Source: Flavobacterium sp. SUN052 (GTDB taxonomy: Bacteria; Bacteroidota; Bacteroidia; Flavobacteriales; Flavobacteriaceae). From it: 64,000 nucleotides of DNA. A program made the position numbers and the translations under genes. Positions 33,449-42,583 of this stretch are shown here, one piece after another (positions within the stretch are counted from its first letter, which is position 1; every line of letters begins with the position of its first letter). Under the pieces are notes generated by a model, which saw only the letters and a list, made by a program, of their open reading frames with translations, searched no databases and was not told where the DNA came from. The stretch lies in contig NZ_JAPQNS010000003.1 in the NCBI RefSeq assembly GCF_028867935.1, forward strand, positions 62,001 to 126,000. The letters are read 5' to 3'.

Positions 33449-36388
33449 TCAGTTAATCCGTTTTCCCTGCATGGGCAAACAGGTCACACACGTTTGCTCA
33501 GCCGCAGCGAAAGGACGATCGGCTTCACTTGGTTGCCGAACAATCCGTTGGGGCGGATAAGCCTGAAAAACACCATACTGCAAAACCACTTCAACCGACA
33601 CTTCCGTTTCGGGCTGGCCGCTAATACGGGCGCGTATACGGTAAGTACCAGCTTCTACGCCCCCTACGCCGGGAATAATGGGTGGATAAAAGCGACGGTA
33701 GTTATAAGTGTTTTCTTCGGAATAGGTGCCGCCAGTCTGCCAGTCTGTTGGACCAAAGGGACCATCGGTACGCTCAAGGCGGATTTCAACAGCCGCGTTT
33801 GCATTCACCAATACGTCGAATCCGTGAGTTGGCGCGTCATATTTATAGCCTAATTTATTGATAAACCACTTCCCTGTTTGAGCCGCTGTCACTGGGGGTG
33901 TTACTGTTGGCGTAGTAGGATTGGTCGTCGTTGTAGTAGGAGCCGTTGTAGTGGTGGTTGTGGGCGTAGATGTTGCCGTAAAAATCGAGAAGACTCCGTA
34001 TTGCAAGACCACCTCCGAGGTGACCATTGTTTCGGGCTGGCCAACGAGTCGGGCCGAGAGCCGATACCGCCCGGCTTCTACTCCACCTACACCAGCTCGT
34101 AAGGGTGGATAAAACCGCTGTGCTGTGTAGCCTGCCTCATTTGTATAAGGCACCACGCTTCCCCAATCGGAAGGGCTAAAGTTACCATCTAGCCGTTCCA
34201 GACGCACTTCAACGGGGGCAGTTGCATTCACTAACAGTTGAAAACCGTGCGTGGGTACGTCGTACTTATAGCCGACTTTGCTAAGACCAGCCACAACTGG
34301 TGTTGTCGTAACGGGCGATGTTGTTGTTGAAGGTGGTGTGGTGGTGGTTGGAGTGGCCACTACCAGAACAAATTCTGTAAAGGTGATCAAGCCTTTGCTG
34401 TCGCTGGCACGAACAGTAATGGTGAACTGACCAGCCTGTTGGGGTGTGCCAACCAAACTATTCCGATCAATAGTGAGGCCTACGGGCTGACCGGCGATGG
34501 TGTACACAAGTGGATCGCCATCGGGGTCGATAAATGCATTATCGGGAATCTGAAAAGTAAACGGCTGATTTATAGTAGCCGTCTGTTGTTCAATAGGTTG
34601 ATTAGCAACTGGAGGTTGATTGGCCGACACCGGATAAATGGTGCGGAAACCGTGTCCCACAATAATTGTAGCACTCTTCTCGGTGGTAGGTTGACCAATC
34701 CTTCGGGCACTAATCAGGTATTGACCGACTTCAACCCCCCCCACGCCAACCGAAGCTGGTGGGTAATAATGGGTGTAATTGTAACTGTCGGAAAAGGCCC
34801 CGCCATTAGCTGTTATCCAACCATTGGCCGTAAATGTGCCATTTATACGCTGGACCCGTACTTCGGTTGGGCCATCAGCATCGACAAATAAATTAAAGCC
34901 GTGCGTAGGGGCGTCGTAGTCGTAACCAATTCGCCGAACCAGCCCCGGACCGGCTGGAGTGGGTGTATTTACGACAGGTGTCTCCCCCGTTATGGTGAAA
35001 GCCTGGCTGCTGGCCCCTACCATAACAGGGTTTGTAGCATCAACACGTATCGTGTACTGACCCGTAGGAATTTCGCCCGGTATTTGAATGGGTTGTGGAT
35101 TTTGAGTGCCCGAACCAAGATTCTGCACAAAAGCGCCGTTTTGATTAAATAGCTTGACAACAAACTGATTATCGCCTGCAAAACCACCCTGCCGAACCGA
35201 TGGTACCGAGATGGATTGCCCGGCACGACTACCAATGGGTACAATGCTGCCCGTTGTGATGGCCGGAGGAACAGCGGAAAGCGTACCCGCAGCTGACTGC
35301 GTAAAGAAAGCGTCGGTTAGCCAGTTGTTCCATAAGTCTGTAAGCAAATTGAGGCCGTTGTTGGCGAAATGGAGACCATCGAAACGGTATTCAGGACTCG
35401 TATAGGCATCTGTTTCGGGGCCGGGCCATACCTGATCGACCGTTTGGATAAGTTGATTCTGACCAGCAATAATAGCCGGGTCAGTTGTGCCGCCGATATA
35501 CGATACCCGCGATACCACCCAAGGTAATCGACTATAACCACTTTGTTGCCGGGTTTTTTCAATTACGGCTTTGACATTCTCAAAATAGGCCTGCTGCCCG
35601 CGCCAGCCATTGTCTGACTCCCCCTGGTGCCATAACACGGCCCGAACACCGGTGCGTCGGATGTAGTGATCCAAAGCAGCGCTAACCGCCCGGTAAGGCA
35701 TTAGGAAAGGACCGGGAGTACCCCCGGGATTTTGCCCCTGAGCTGAGATGCGCCATACCTCGCTGTTAGTACCACCATAGGCCGCTCCTAGAAACAAAAC
35801 CGGCACATTAAGTCGACTGGTTAGGCGATCACCCAGCATGCCCCACATGTGCAGTGGGTTAAAAGGGGCCATGCGCCGGTTTGTGCTGGCCTGGCTGAAT
35901 ACGAGTGGCAGGTTGGCTTCGGGCAGGTCATCTTCGTACCAATCGACTACCGAAACGCGGTCGTCTGAAGCACCGGGATTTGATATGTGTCCACCCTGGG
36001 CGTTTGATTGGCCAGCTACAATAAAAACTTCGCCCACACCAACCCGATCAACGGTGTACTCGGCAATGGTAGTGACGTTGGTTAGCGCACGTACAAACAG
36101 GCGATACCACCCACCGCGTAGGGTCACCGTACCTGAAAACCGCCCGTTCTGTGGCGAATTATCGGCCGTTAACCAGCCTGTCGACGTGCCCTGACCACTT
36201 TGAATGGCTTCGGCTCGGACCTCGATACGGGTAGCTGACGAAGGACAAATACCCGTAACCGGTACGAAAGCTGTATTTTGATTACTACGTTGAAAAACAA
36301 TGCGATTTTGCGGGCTGATTACAGAAAATTGTCCTGCACAGACTTCGTAAAAAAGCAAAAAAAACAGTGAGAGGATAGTTTTTAACAT
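33449..36388 (-). CDS. Sialate O-acetylesterase-like SGNH protein with repeated C-terminal modules
   Basis: An exported protein of about 979 aa from the ATG at 36386-36388, whose product begins with a clean signal peptide (MLKTILSLFFLLFYEVCAGQ); a further ATG ten codons upstream is less likely. The SGNH/SASA esterase domain has EVFIVAGQSNAQGG (nucleophile Ser), VLWHQGESDNGW and DGLHFANNG (Asp/His). After it come an Ig/cadherin-like domain (DPDGDPLVYTIAGQP) and three copies of a roughly 100-residue module with YDxPTHGF, FYPP or YYPP, GVGGVE and a VxxGxF-type end, separated by Thr/Pro-rich linkers. It probably removes acetyl groups from a glycan; the modules may bind it. No T9SS-type C-terminal domain is obvious. 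Confidence 0.82.
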   Translation of the reverse strand: MLKTILSLFFLLFYEVCAGQFSVISPQNRIVFQRSNQNTAFVPVTGICPSSATRIEVRAEAIQSGQGTSTGWLTADNSPQNGRFSGTVTLRGGWYRLFVRALTNVTTIAEYTVDRVGVGEVFIVAGQSNAQGGHISNPGASDDRVSVVDWYEDDLPEANLPLVFSQASTNRRMAPFNPLHMWGMLGDRLTSRLNVPVLFLGAAYGGTNSEVWRISAQGQNPGGTPGPFLMPYRAVSAALDHYIRRTGVRAVLWHQGESDNGWRGQQAYFENVKAVIEKTRQQSGYSRLPWVVSRVSYIGGTTDPAIIAGQNQLIQTVDQVWPGPETDAYTSPEYRFDGLHFANNGLNLLTDLWNNWLTDAFFTQSAAGTLSAVPPAITTGSIVPIGSRAGQSISVPSVRQGGFAGDNQFVVKLFNQNGAFVQNLGSGTQNPQPIQIPGEIPTGQYTIRVDATNPVMVGASSQAFTITGETPVVNTPTPAGPGLVRRIGYDYDAPTHGFNLFVDADGPTEVRVQRINGTFTANGWITANGGAFSDSYNYTHYYPPASVGVGGVEVGQYLISARRIGQPTTEKSATIIVGHGFRTIYPVSANQPPVANQPIEQQTATINQPFTFQIPDNAFIDPDGDPLVYTIAGQPVGLTIDRNSLVGTPQQAGQFTITVRASDSKGLITFTEFVLVVATPTTTTPPSTTTSPVTTTPVVAGLSKVGYKYDVPTHGFQLLVNATAPVEVRLERLDGNFSPSDWGSVVPYTNEAGYTAQRFYPPLRAGVGGVEAGRYRLSARLVGQPETMVTSEVVLQYGVFSIFTATSTPTTTTTTAPTTTTTNPTTPTVTPPVTAAQTGKWFINKLGYKYDAPTHGFDVLVNANAAVEIRLERTDGPFGPTDWQTGGTYSEENTYNYRRFYPPIIPGVGGVEAGTYRIRARISGQPETEVSVEVVLQYGVFQAYPPQRIVRQPSEADRPFAAAEQTCVTCLPMQGKRIN

Positions 36389-36430
36389 GAGAAGAGGCTG
36401 TTCGCGTAGGATGGACAAAAACTATGCTAA

Positions 36431-36468
36431 AAAAGCGGAGGACTACCCGTAAGTAGCCCTCCGCTTTT
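36431..36468 (-). terminator. Intrinsic terminator on the minus strand
   Basis: AAAAGCGGAGG pairs with CCTCCGCTTTT, with an inner CTAC/GTAG extension and one mismatch. Read on the minus strand it ends in a T6 run. It follows the minus-strand DUF2231/LRR gene and precedes the esterase gene, so the six-gene block is probably at least two transcripts. Confidence 0.82.
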
Positions 36469-36570
36469 AATTTGTACATTCTCGAAAAGTTTATCTCATT
36501 TGTTCATCTGGCCATTAGAACCCATTGATTAACAGATAGATGGCCAAGCAAAAATCGAGCCAAGTTTATT

Positions 36571-38091
36571 TTACTGTTTTGTCGCCTTAGGCGTTGCTTC
36601 TGCTGTTTGCGTGGTAGCAGTTGCAAACGATGCGATGGCTTTTTCATCGAGCCCGCCGATAATTTCTACCTGTGGCAGAGCTTTTTTGAGTTGCGCCAAA
36701 CCAGCTGGTGTAACCTTAGTTTGCCACAAATAAAGCGTGTGTAAATTTTTCAGGCCCGCGAGTTCCACAAGGCCCGCATCAGAAATAGCTGTTCCGTATA
36801 AATTGAGGTAAGCCAGATGCTGAAGGCCTTTCAAATTTTTCAGACCTGCGTCAGTGATTTTCGTTTGCTCCAAATGAAGCTTGTGTAAGTTCTTGAGCTT
36901 GGCAACCTGAATTAATGCCGCGTCGGTTATAGCAGTATTGCTCAATTTGAGCCAGACTAATTGCTCACTCAGGGCTGGGAGTGTGGCTGCGTTGGCATCG
37001 CTGAATGTTTTGGCATTTACAGCACTCGCTTCCAGTTGGTTCTGCTCCTTAGACAATGGCATTACCAGCAGACCGGTACTGCGCGCTGCTGCAAGCGCTT
37101 TGGGGTCAGCAACGGGTACTTTCATGGTCAGCACCTCGGCTTCGGGGGCAGGTCCGGTTGATGTAGCGGCTGCGGTTGAACCTGCGTCGGAAGAGGCACC
37201 TCCCAATGCTGCGAGGGCGGGCTTAATGGAGTCAGTGACTTTCAGGTCAGCTACTTTTTTGTCGAATGAAGCCCCTTGGTCAATCCACCACGTAAGTATG
37301 GCTACCTGACTATCGGTGAGTTGCGTTTTGCCCTTGGGTGGCATATGGTCATCATCTTCGAGGGGCAACAGGCAACGCTTTACCATCTGACTTTCCAGAC
37401 CCTTGCCTGCCACAAAAACGGGACCGTCTTCACCGCCTTTTCTCAGCATTTCGGCGGTATCAAACCGAAGATCACCTTTCGATTTTTCGGCGTTGTGACA
37501 TTGTACGCAACGTGCCTGTAAAATGGGGTTTACCACCTGTTCATAGACAAGGGCCTGATTAACATCGGCAATCGGTTTTATGGCTATTTCGGTTTCTTTA
37601 CGGGGAGGAATCCCGGCCAGCGTGCGAAAAGGCTCTGGTGTATACTGAGTTAAATAGTCAGAACCATGTGTGAGTGCACCGCCATGATGTCCGGCTATCA
37701 TCAGCAACAGAACTGCCACCACTAAGGCAGGTGTATACAGCAGCGTGGCCAGCGGAATGCGGTTGCTAAAGCGATCTGATTTCGCCACCCAGGCTACCCA
37801 GGCAAACGCGGCAACACCAATACCCTGCCACTGGTGTTCCTCCAGAATCTCGGTATCATACCCTCCTCCAAGCGAGAGCAAATAGCCAAATACACAGGCA
37901 ATAGTCGCGCTCACTGCCGACCAAAACAAAATGGTGCTGACGACTGAGTCACTCGCATTGATTTTTCCCAACCGACGACCGAGTTCCAGCAGGCCTGCAA
38001 TGAGTAAAAAGCCAATGGGTAAATGAACTATTAATGGGTGAAAATGGCCAAAAAACAATGCCCAGTCAGAGGGGGCTTGTGCTAGTAACAT
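36571..38091 (-). CDS. DUF2231 membrane protein with planctomycete cytochrome domain and LRRs
   Basis: A 506-aa inner-membrane protein. Residues 1-150 contain four hydrophobic segments starting with HFHPLIVHLPIGFLLIAGL, matching DUF2231-type membrane domains. A planctomycete cytochrome C domain follows with a haem motif CVQCH (195-199) and GDLRFDTAEMLRKGG. After an Ala/Ser/Thr-rich linker the C-terminus carries leucine-rich repeats (LKNLHKLHLEQTKITDAGLKNLKGLQHLAYLNL type), ending near residue 480. This layout suggests an electron-carrying periplasmic part tethered to the membrane, with an LRR protein-binding surface. It is followed by a terminator. Confidence 0.87.
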   Translation of the reverse strand: MLLAQAPSDWALFFGHFHPLIVHLPIGFLLIAGLLELGRRLGKINASDSVVSTILFWSAVSATIACVFGYLLSLGGGYDTEILEEHQWQGIGVAAFAWVAWVAKSDRFSNRIPLATLLYTPALVVAVLLLMIAGHHGGALTHGSDYLTQYTPEPFRTLAGIPPRKETEIAIKPIADVNQALVYEQVVNPILQARCVQCHNAEKSKGDLRFDTAEMLRKGGEDGPVFVAGKGLESQMVKRCLLPLEDDDHMPPKGKTQLTDSQVAILTWWIDQGASFDKKVADLKVTDSIKPALAALGGASSDAGSTAAATSTGPAPEAEVLTMKVPVADPKALAAARSTGLLVMPLSKEQNQLEASAVNAKTFSDANAATLPALSEQLVWLKLSNTAITDAALIQVAKLKNLHKLHLEQTKITDAGLKNLKGLQHLAYLNLYGTAISDAGLVELAGLKNLHTLYLWQTKVTPAGLAQLKKALPQVEIIGGLDEKAIASFATATTQTAEATPKATKQ

Positions 38092-38135
38092 CAGATTTCA
38101 GGTTGTTTGAATGGCTTTCAGCCATGAAACTCATT

Positions 38136-39215
38136 TTAATCAATTCGCTCCAGTTTAATCGGATACGTTTTTTGTGAAGCCCACTGAGCCACATACAAGT
38201 TCTCATCACTGTCGACCAACACATCATGTGGATGCATCAACCCCATAAAGGCCCGATCCTTCCGTTGTTCCCCTAATTTTCCATTTTCATAAACTGGAGC
38301 CGATCCGCCCGGCGTTGATACTACCTTGTTGTTCTTGTCCAAAATCTGAATATATCCCGAATTTGGGTACGCGTCTGAGGTGCTCCGAAACACTGCTCCG
38401 AACAAATAGTCGCCGTGTAAAACTGGCCGACAGATGTATGACCCTGGCAAATCGATTGTCGACAGGTATTTACCGTCGAGGGTGAAACGTTTTAGACAAT
38501 TATGTCGGCGGTCGGTAATCAATAAAGTTGGGTTCGAGGGGGTGCGTGTATCGACAAGCACACCGTGGCAGCAATCGAACTTTTCTTTTTCAGCAGCCTC
38601 CGTGCTTTTTCCGCCAAAGTGACGGATATATTGGCCTTTGGCTGTATATTGGGTAATATAGTTTGCGCCATATCCGTCGGCTACGTAGATGTCGCCGTTG
38701 GCCGGGTTTACGGCAGTTTCGGTCGGGGTAAACTCGCCGGGATGGGCATAAACCCCCGTTTCCCTGGGATAATCGATCTTCATTAACTCACGCCCTTTGA
38801 GATCGGTTTTGATGACCTGCCGCCGGGTGTTGTCGCTAATGAGCAAAAACTGCTCACCACCTTCGTTTACAAGGGTTAGGCCGTGAGCACCGGGATAGGT
38901 AGTGCCCCAGCTGTCGAGTAGTTTTCCTGATTTGTCATAAATCAGAATGTTATTCTTCGTCTCATTCGTGAGCAGAAACAGTCTGCCTTTGGCATCCTCG
39001 ACCATCTCGTGGCAGTCATTTACCGGGTTTTTGCCCGCGTCGAGAACGCCCCAGTTTGGGACTACTTTATAACGGTGTGAATTATGCCCCAACACCACAT
39101 TGTCGGCAGAACGAACGTGGCTTGCTGGGGTAAGCGATGGCAATGTAAGGCCTGCCAGAGCTGCCAGGGCTGTTTTTTGGAGGAAATCGCGACGGGCAAG
39201 CTGATTCGTGTCCAT
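38136..39215 (-). CDS. Tat-exported 6-bladed beta-propeller (NHL-like) protein
   Basis: A 359-aa protein beginning MDTNQLARRDFLQKTALAALAGLTL, a twin-arginine-type signal. The mature part has repeated propeller strands such as HEMVEDAKGRLFLLTNE, TAVNPANGDIYVADGYGANYITQY, TLLITDRRHNCLKRFTLDGKYL and MHPHDVLVDSDENLYVAQW, the NHL/6-bladed propeller pattern. Propellers like this act as binding scaffolds or as lyase or lactonase-type enzymes. The role is unknown. It is the first gene of the minus-strand block and probably shares a transcript with the cytochrome/LRR gene 44 bases downstream. Confidence 0.82.
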   Translation of the reverse strand: MDTNQLARRDFLQKTALAALAGLTLPSLTPASHVRSADNVVLGHNSHRYKVVPNWGVLDAGKNPVNDCHEMVEDAKGRLFLLTNETKNNILIYDKSGKLLDSWGTTYPGAHGLTLVNEGGEQFLLISDNTRRQVIKTDLKGRELMKIDYPRETGVYAHPGEFTPTETAVNPANGDIYVADGYGANYITQYTAKGQYIRHFGGKSTEAAEKEKFDCCHGVLVDTRTPSNPTLLITDRRHNCLKRFTLDGKYLSTIDLPGSYICRPVLHGDYLFGAVFRSTSDAYPNSGYIQILDKNNKVVSTPGGSAPVYENGKLGEQRKDRAFMGLMHPHDVLVDSDENLYVAQWASQKTYPIKLERID

Positions 39216-39331
39216 TGGTTTAGGCGTTTTCTTATAAAAGTATAGGAAGGTGGTAGCTTACTTGCGCCAAAACGGGTTAGCTAGATCGTCGGCTGGTCAA
39301 ATCCCTTTCAGGTTTGGACGATTGTTCTTTA

Positions 39332-39339
39332 TACTTTTG
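39332..39339 (+). promoter_or_regulatory. Candidate -7 box for the exonuclease gene
   Basis: TACTTTTG fits TAnnTTTG exactly and lies 30 bases before the ATG at 39370. A TTTG at 39313-39316 is upstream but at 15 bases spacing, shorter than the usual 19-20. Confidence 0.5.
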
Positions 39340-39369
39340 TAATTCAGTAGCCGACCAACTAGTGCATTC

Positions 39370-40185
39370 ATGACGCATCAACTGCAACTCCGTAAGCCCC
39401 TGGCTTTTTTTGACCTCGAAACCACCGGCATCAATATTGCCAAAGATCGTATTATAGATATATGCGTAGCTAAAGCAATGCCCTCCGGCGAAATCGTAGT
39501 CAAAAATGAGCGGGTTCACCCAGGAATGCCTATTCCTGTGGAATCAAGCCTGATTCACGGAATTTATGACGATGATGTAGTCGGAGCTCCTCCGTTTAAA
39601 AGTATTGCCCGAACCCTGGCCCAGTTCCTGGATGGCTGCGATTTGGCTGGGTTCAACATCAATCGGTTTGATGTGCCACTTCTGGTAGAGGAGTTTTTGC
39701 GGGCCAACGTAGATTTCGATATGAAAAACCGCCGGATGGTAGATGCCCAGCGGATTTTCCACCTTATGGAGCCACGAAATCTCTCGGCGGCCTACAAATT
39801 CTATTGCAACAAAAACCTCGAAAATGCTCACAGTGCCGAAGCGGATACACTGGCTACGTTCGAAGTGCTAAACGCACAGGTAGCCCGCTATAATGGACTG
39901 GCAACTAAAGATGAGGCTGGGCGCGATGTGGTGTTTCAGAACGACGTGGATTTCCTGCACGCGCTAACGATGAACAAAAACGTTGACCTCGCCGGGCGAA
40001 TCATTTACAACGATAAAGGCGAGGAGGTTTTCAACTTTGGTAAACACAAAGGAGTGGCGGTGCTCGACGTTCTCAAAAAAGAACCCTCTTTCTACGATTG
40101 GATGCTCAAAGGTGAATTTCCATTAGATACCAAACGTCGGTTGACCGAGATTCGACTACGTCTGTTTGCTAATGGCAAGAAGTGA
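39370..40185 (+). CDS. DnaQ-like DEDDh 3'-5' exonuclease with C-terminal DUF3820-like domain
   Basis: A 271-aa soluble nuclease. The DEDDh motifs are complete: FDLETTG (Asp15, Glu17), NINRFD (Asp101) and HSAEAD (His154, Asp159). This family includes the DNA polymerase III epsilon proofreading subunit and RNase T. The last 50 residues (FNFGKHKGVAVLDVLKKEPSFYDWML) match a small domain often fused to such exonucleases. It is a stand-alone exonuclease, likely in repair or RNA processing, not the replicative epsilon subunit for certain. It ends 74 bases before nuoK, with a separate promoter-like box in the gap. Confidence 0.88.
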   Translation: MTHQLQLRKPLAFFDLETTGINIAKDRIIDICVAKAMPSGEIVVKNERVHPGMPIPVESSLIHGIYDDDVVGAPPFKSIARTLAQFLDGCDLAGFNINRFDVPLLVEEFLRANVDFDMKNRRMVDAQRIFHLMEPRNLSAAYKFYCNKNLENAHSAEADTLATFEVLNAQVARYNGLATKDEAGRDVVFQNDVDFLHALTMNKNVDLAGRIIYNDKGEEVFNFGKHKGVAVLDVLKKEPSFYDWMLKGEFPLDTKRRLTEIRLRLFANGKK

Positions 40186-40207
40186 CTTTTGCCGGTTGCC
40201 CTTCACC

Positions 40208-40234
40208 TTGCGTCTCCATTTATTATTACCTTTG
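40208..40234 (+). promoter_or_regulatory. Candidate promoter of the nuoKLMN operon
   Basis: A perfect -7 box TACCTTTG (40227-40234) with an upstream TTG (40208-40210), 16 bases apart, lies 25 bases before the nuoK ATG. The spacing is a little short, but position and consensus match suggest that nuoKLMN has its own promoter. Confidence 0.55.
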
Positions 40235-40259
40235 CGCCACTTTACATTACCGGCTCACT

Positions 40260-40604
40260 ATGCAACCCACTCAGCAGGTACTCATTCCGGAGGTCATTCA
40301 ACAGATACCGCTTAATTATTACCTGATTTTCAGTACAGCGTTATTCGTGATTGGTATAATCGGGGTGCTGACCCGGCGGAATGCCATCATCATCTTCATG
40401 TCGGTTGAGCTTATGCTCAATGCCGTTAACATGCTCCTTGTCGCTTTTTCGTCGTACAAATCCGACTCTACGGGGCAGGTATTCGTATTTTTCATCATGG
40501 CTGTTGCTGCTGCCGAAGTTTCGGTGGGGCTGGCAATCATTGTGATGATTTACCGTAACACGCGCTCTATCGACATTGGCGCACTTAATAAACTCAAGTG
40601 GTAA
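40260..40604 (+). CDS. nuoK: NADH-quinone oxidoreductase subunit K
   Basis: A small polytopic protein of 114 aa from the ATG at 40260; a longer in-frame reading from 40182 lacks family similarity. Three membrane helices contain the conserved glutamates in FMSVELMLNAVN and AAAEVSVGLAI, the proton-channel residues of NuoK. It is part of the membrane arm of respiratory complex I. The start of the operon here is nuoK; genes A-J are not in the window. Confidence 0.93.
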   Translation: MQPTQQVLIPEVIQQIPLNYYLIFSTALFVIGIIGVLTRRNAIIIFMSVELMLNAVNMLLVAFSSYKSDSTGQVFVFFIMAVAAAEVSVGLAIIVMIYRNTRSIDIGALNKLKW

Positions 40605-40613
40605 AGTAACATT

Positions 40614-42566
40614 ATGCAGCCCGATCTACTCTGTATTCTCATTCCCCTGTTGCCTCTTCTTGGTTTTATTATTAACGGTCTTGGATTCCGCAAGGTACCC
40701 GAATCGTTGGTAGGGCCATTGGCGGTAGCTGGGCCGGTTCTGTCATTTCTGGCGGTTTTTTCATTGTTTGGAAGTTTCCGGGCTGGCGGAAACCAGCCTT
40801 TCAAAGCCACACTGTTCGACTGGATCAGCGTCGCTGACTTACAAATCAACTTCTCGTTCCAGATTGACCAGTTGTCGCTCATTATGCTTTTTGTGGTCAC
40901 GGGTGTAGGCTCGCTGATTCACCTCTACAGCATTGGCTACATGAAGCACGACGAAGGCTATGGCAAGTTTATGGCCTTCCTAAACCTGTTTTTGTTCTTT
41001 ATGCTACTGCTGGTAATGGGGTCTAACTTCGTTATCATGTTCATTGGCTGGGAAGGGGTTGGTCTGTGCTCTTACCTGCTCATTGGTTTCTGGAATACCA
41101 ATACGAGTTATAATAATGCTGCCCGCAAAGCCTTTGTAATGAACCGGATTGGTGACTTGGGTTTTCTGCTGGGCATTTTCCTCATTATCACTACGTTTGG
41201 CTCTGTCGAATACAGTGATGTATTTACATCGGCCGCTGGCCTGGCTGTTGGCAACAAAACAGTGCTGGCCATTGCCCTGCTATTATTTGTAGGAGCTATG
41301 GGTAAGTCGGCCCAAATTCCACTCTATACCTGGTTGCCCGATGCCATGGCTGGCCCGACGCCTGTGTCGGCGCTTATTCACGCAGCGACGATGGTAACGG
41401 CAGGCATTTACATGGTTGTTCGCTCCAATGTGTTGTATACACTGGCTCCAATGGCGCTGGAAATTATGGGTGGTATCGCTATTGCTACTGCTCTGTTGGC
41501 GGCAACCATTGGCCTGATGCAAAACGACATCAAGAAAGTACTGGCCTACTCCACAGTTAGTCAGTTGGGCTACATGTTCCTTGGCTTGAGCGTAGCAGCT
41601 TACACGGGTGGTATGTTTCACGTACTGACTCACGCCTTCTTTAAAGCATTGTTGTTCCTTGGTGCTGGTAGCGTGATTCACGCGATGAGCAACGAGCAGG
41701 ACATTCGGAACATGGGTGGCCTTCGTAAATACCTGCCCATTACGTTCTGGACGTTTTTGATTGGTACCATCGCTATTTCGGGTATTCCACCATTCGCGGG
41801 CTTCTTCTCGAAAGACGAAATTCTGGCCCACGTTTGGGAACATAACAAAGTGCTGTGGGTGCTGGGTGTTTTAGGATCGGCTATGACATCATTCTACATG
41901 TTCCGGCTGCTATTCTTAACCTTCTTCGGTGAATTTCGTGGCACATCGGAGCAGAAACACCATCTGCATGAATCACCACTAACGATGACCATTCCCCTTA
42001 TGGTGCTGGCCGTTTTGTCGGTTATCGGTGGATTTTTGAATGTTCCTCACGCGTTGGGTGGCCATTCGGCACTGGCTGAATTTATGGCCCCGCTCTACGA
42101 AGGTTCACAACAGGTGAACCCGTCGGCGTTTGAAGGACCAACCATGGGTAGTAGTGAAGAACTGATGTTGATGGCTATATCGGCGGGCGTTGCCCTGTTT
42201 TCGGCCGTTGTCGCCTATGTAATGTATGTGCGCAATGCAACAGTACCGGCCGCCGATTCGGTGCCACGGTCGGTTCCGGCGCAAGTCATTTACAACAAAT
42301 TCTACATCGACGAATTATACGAGCGCATCGTCATCCGGCCAGTCCGCGCTCTGGGCGATGCATTTTACAGCTTCGGGGAGTTTGTAATCGACGGAGTTGT
42401 CGGCGCTGTGGTATGGCTTGTCAGAACTGTTAGTGGTCAGCTGCGTCTGGTGCAGAATGGCTCTATTGGCTCATATCTTTTCGCTATGGTGCTAAGCATT
42501 GCACTGATAATTGCTCTTCGGTTTTTTGTCAACTGGACGTCCATTTTGGCCTTCCTGAATAGCTAG
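40614..42566 (+). CDS. nuoL: NADH-quinone oxidoreductase subunit L
   Basis: A 650-aa antiporter-like complex I subunit with about 14-16 membrane helices. The signature segments are clear: FIGWEGVGLCSYLLIGFW, GKSAQIPLYTWLPDAMAGPTPVSALIHAATMVTAG, and HAFFKALLFLGAGSVIHAM. The C-terminal part has the long lateral helix region with YNKFYIDELYERIVIRP. It pumps protons at the distal end of the membrane arm. It is 9 bases from nuoK and 17 from nuoM. Confidence 0.95.
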   Translation: MQPDLLCILIPLLPLLGFIINGLGFRKVPESLVGPLAVAGPVLSFLAVFSLFGSFRAGGNQPFKATLFDWISVADLQINFSFQIDQLSLIMLFVVTGVGSLIHLYSIGYMKHDEGYGKFMAFLNLFLFFMLLLVMGSNFVIMFIGWEGVGLCSYLLIGFWNTNTSYNNAARKAFVMNRIGDLGFLLGIFLIITTFGSVEYSDVFTSAAGLAVGNKTVLAIALLLFVGAMGKSAQIPLYTWLPDAMAGPTPVSALIHAATMVTAGIYMVVRSNVLYTLAPMALEIMGGIAIATALLAATIGLMQNDIKKVLAYSTVSQLGYMFLGLSVAAYTGGMFHVLTHAFFKALLFLGAGSVIHAMSNEQDIRNMGGLRKYLPITFWTFLIGTIAISGIPPFAGFFSKDEILAHVWEHNKVLWVLGVLGSAMTSFYMFRLLFLTFFGEFRGTSEQKHHLHESPLTMTIPLMVLAVLSVIGGFLNVPHALGGHSALAEFMAPLYEGSQQVNPSAFEGPTMGSSEELMLMAISAGVALFSAVVAYVMYVRNATVPAADSVPRSVPAQVIYNKFYIDELYERIVIRPVRALGDAFYSFGEFVIDGVVGAVVWLVRTVSGQLRLVQNGSIGSYLFAMVLSIALIIALRFFVNWTSILAFLNS

Positions 42567-42583
42567 AACGTAACGACTTACCT

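Noticed and set aside
33878..34112. Open frames antisense to the Thr-rich linker of the esterase
   Set aside because: Products are Val/Cys/Arg low-complexity shadows of Thr codon runs.
38110..38125. Small hairpin between the propeller and cytochrome/LRR genes
   Set aside because: Only a 6-bp stem with no T-tract; the genes are probably co-transcribed.
41283..41843. 186-aa open frame antisense to nuoL
   Set aside because: Shadow of a strongly conserved gene; no recognisable domain.
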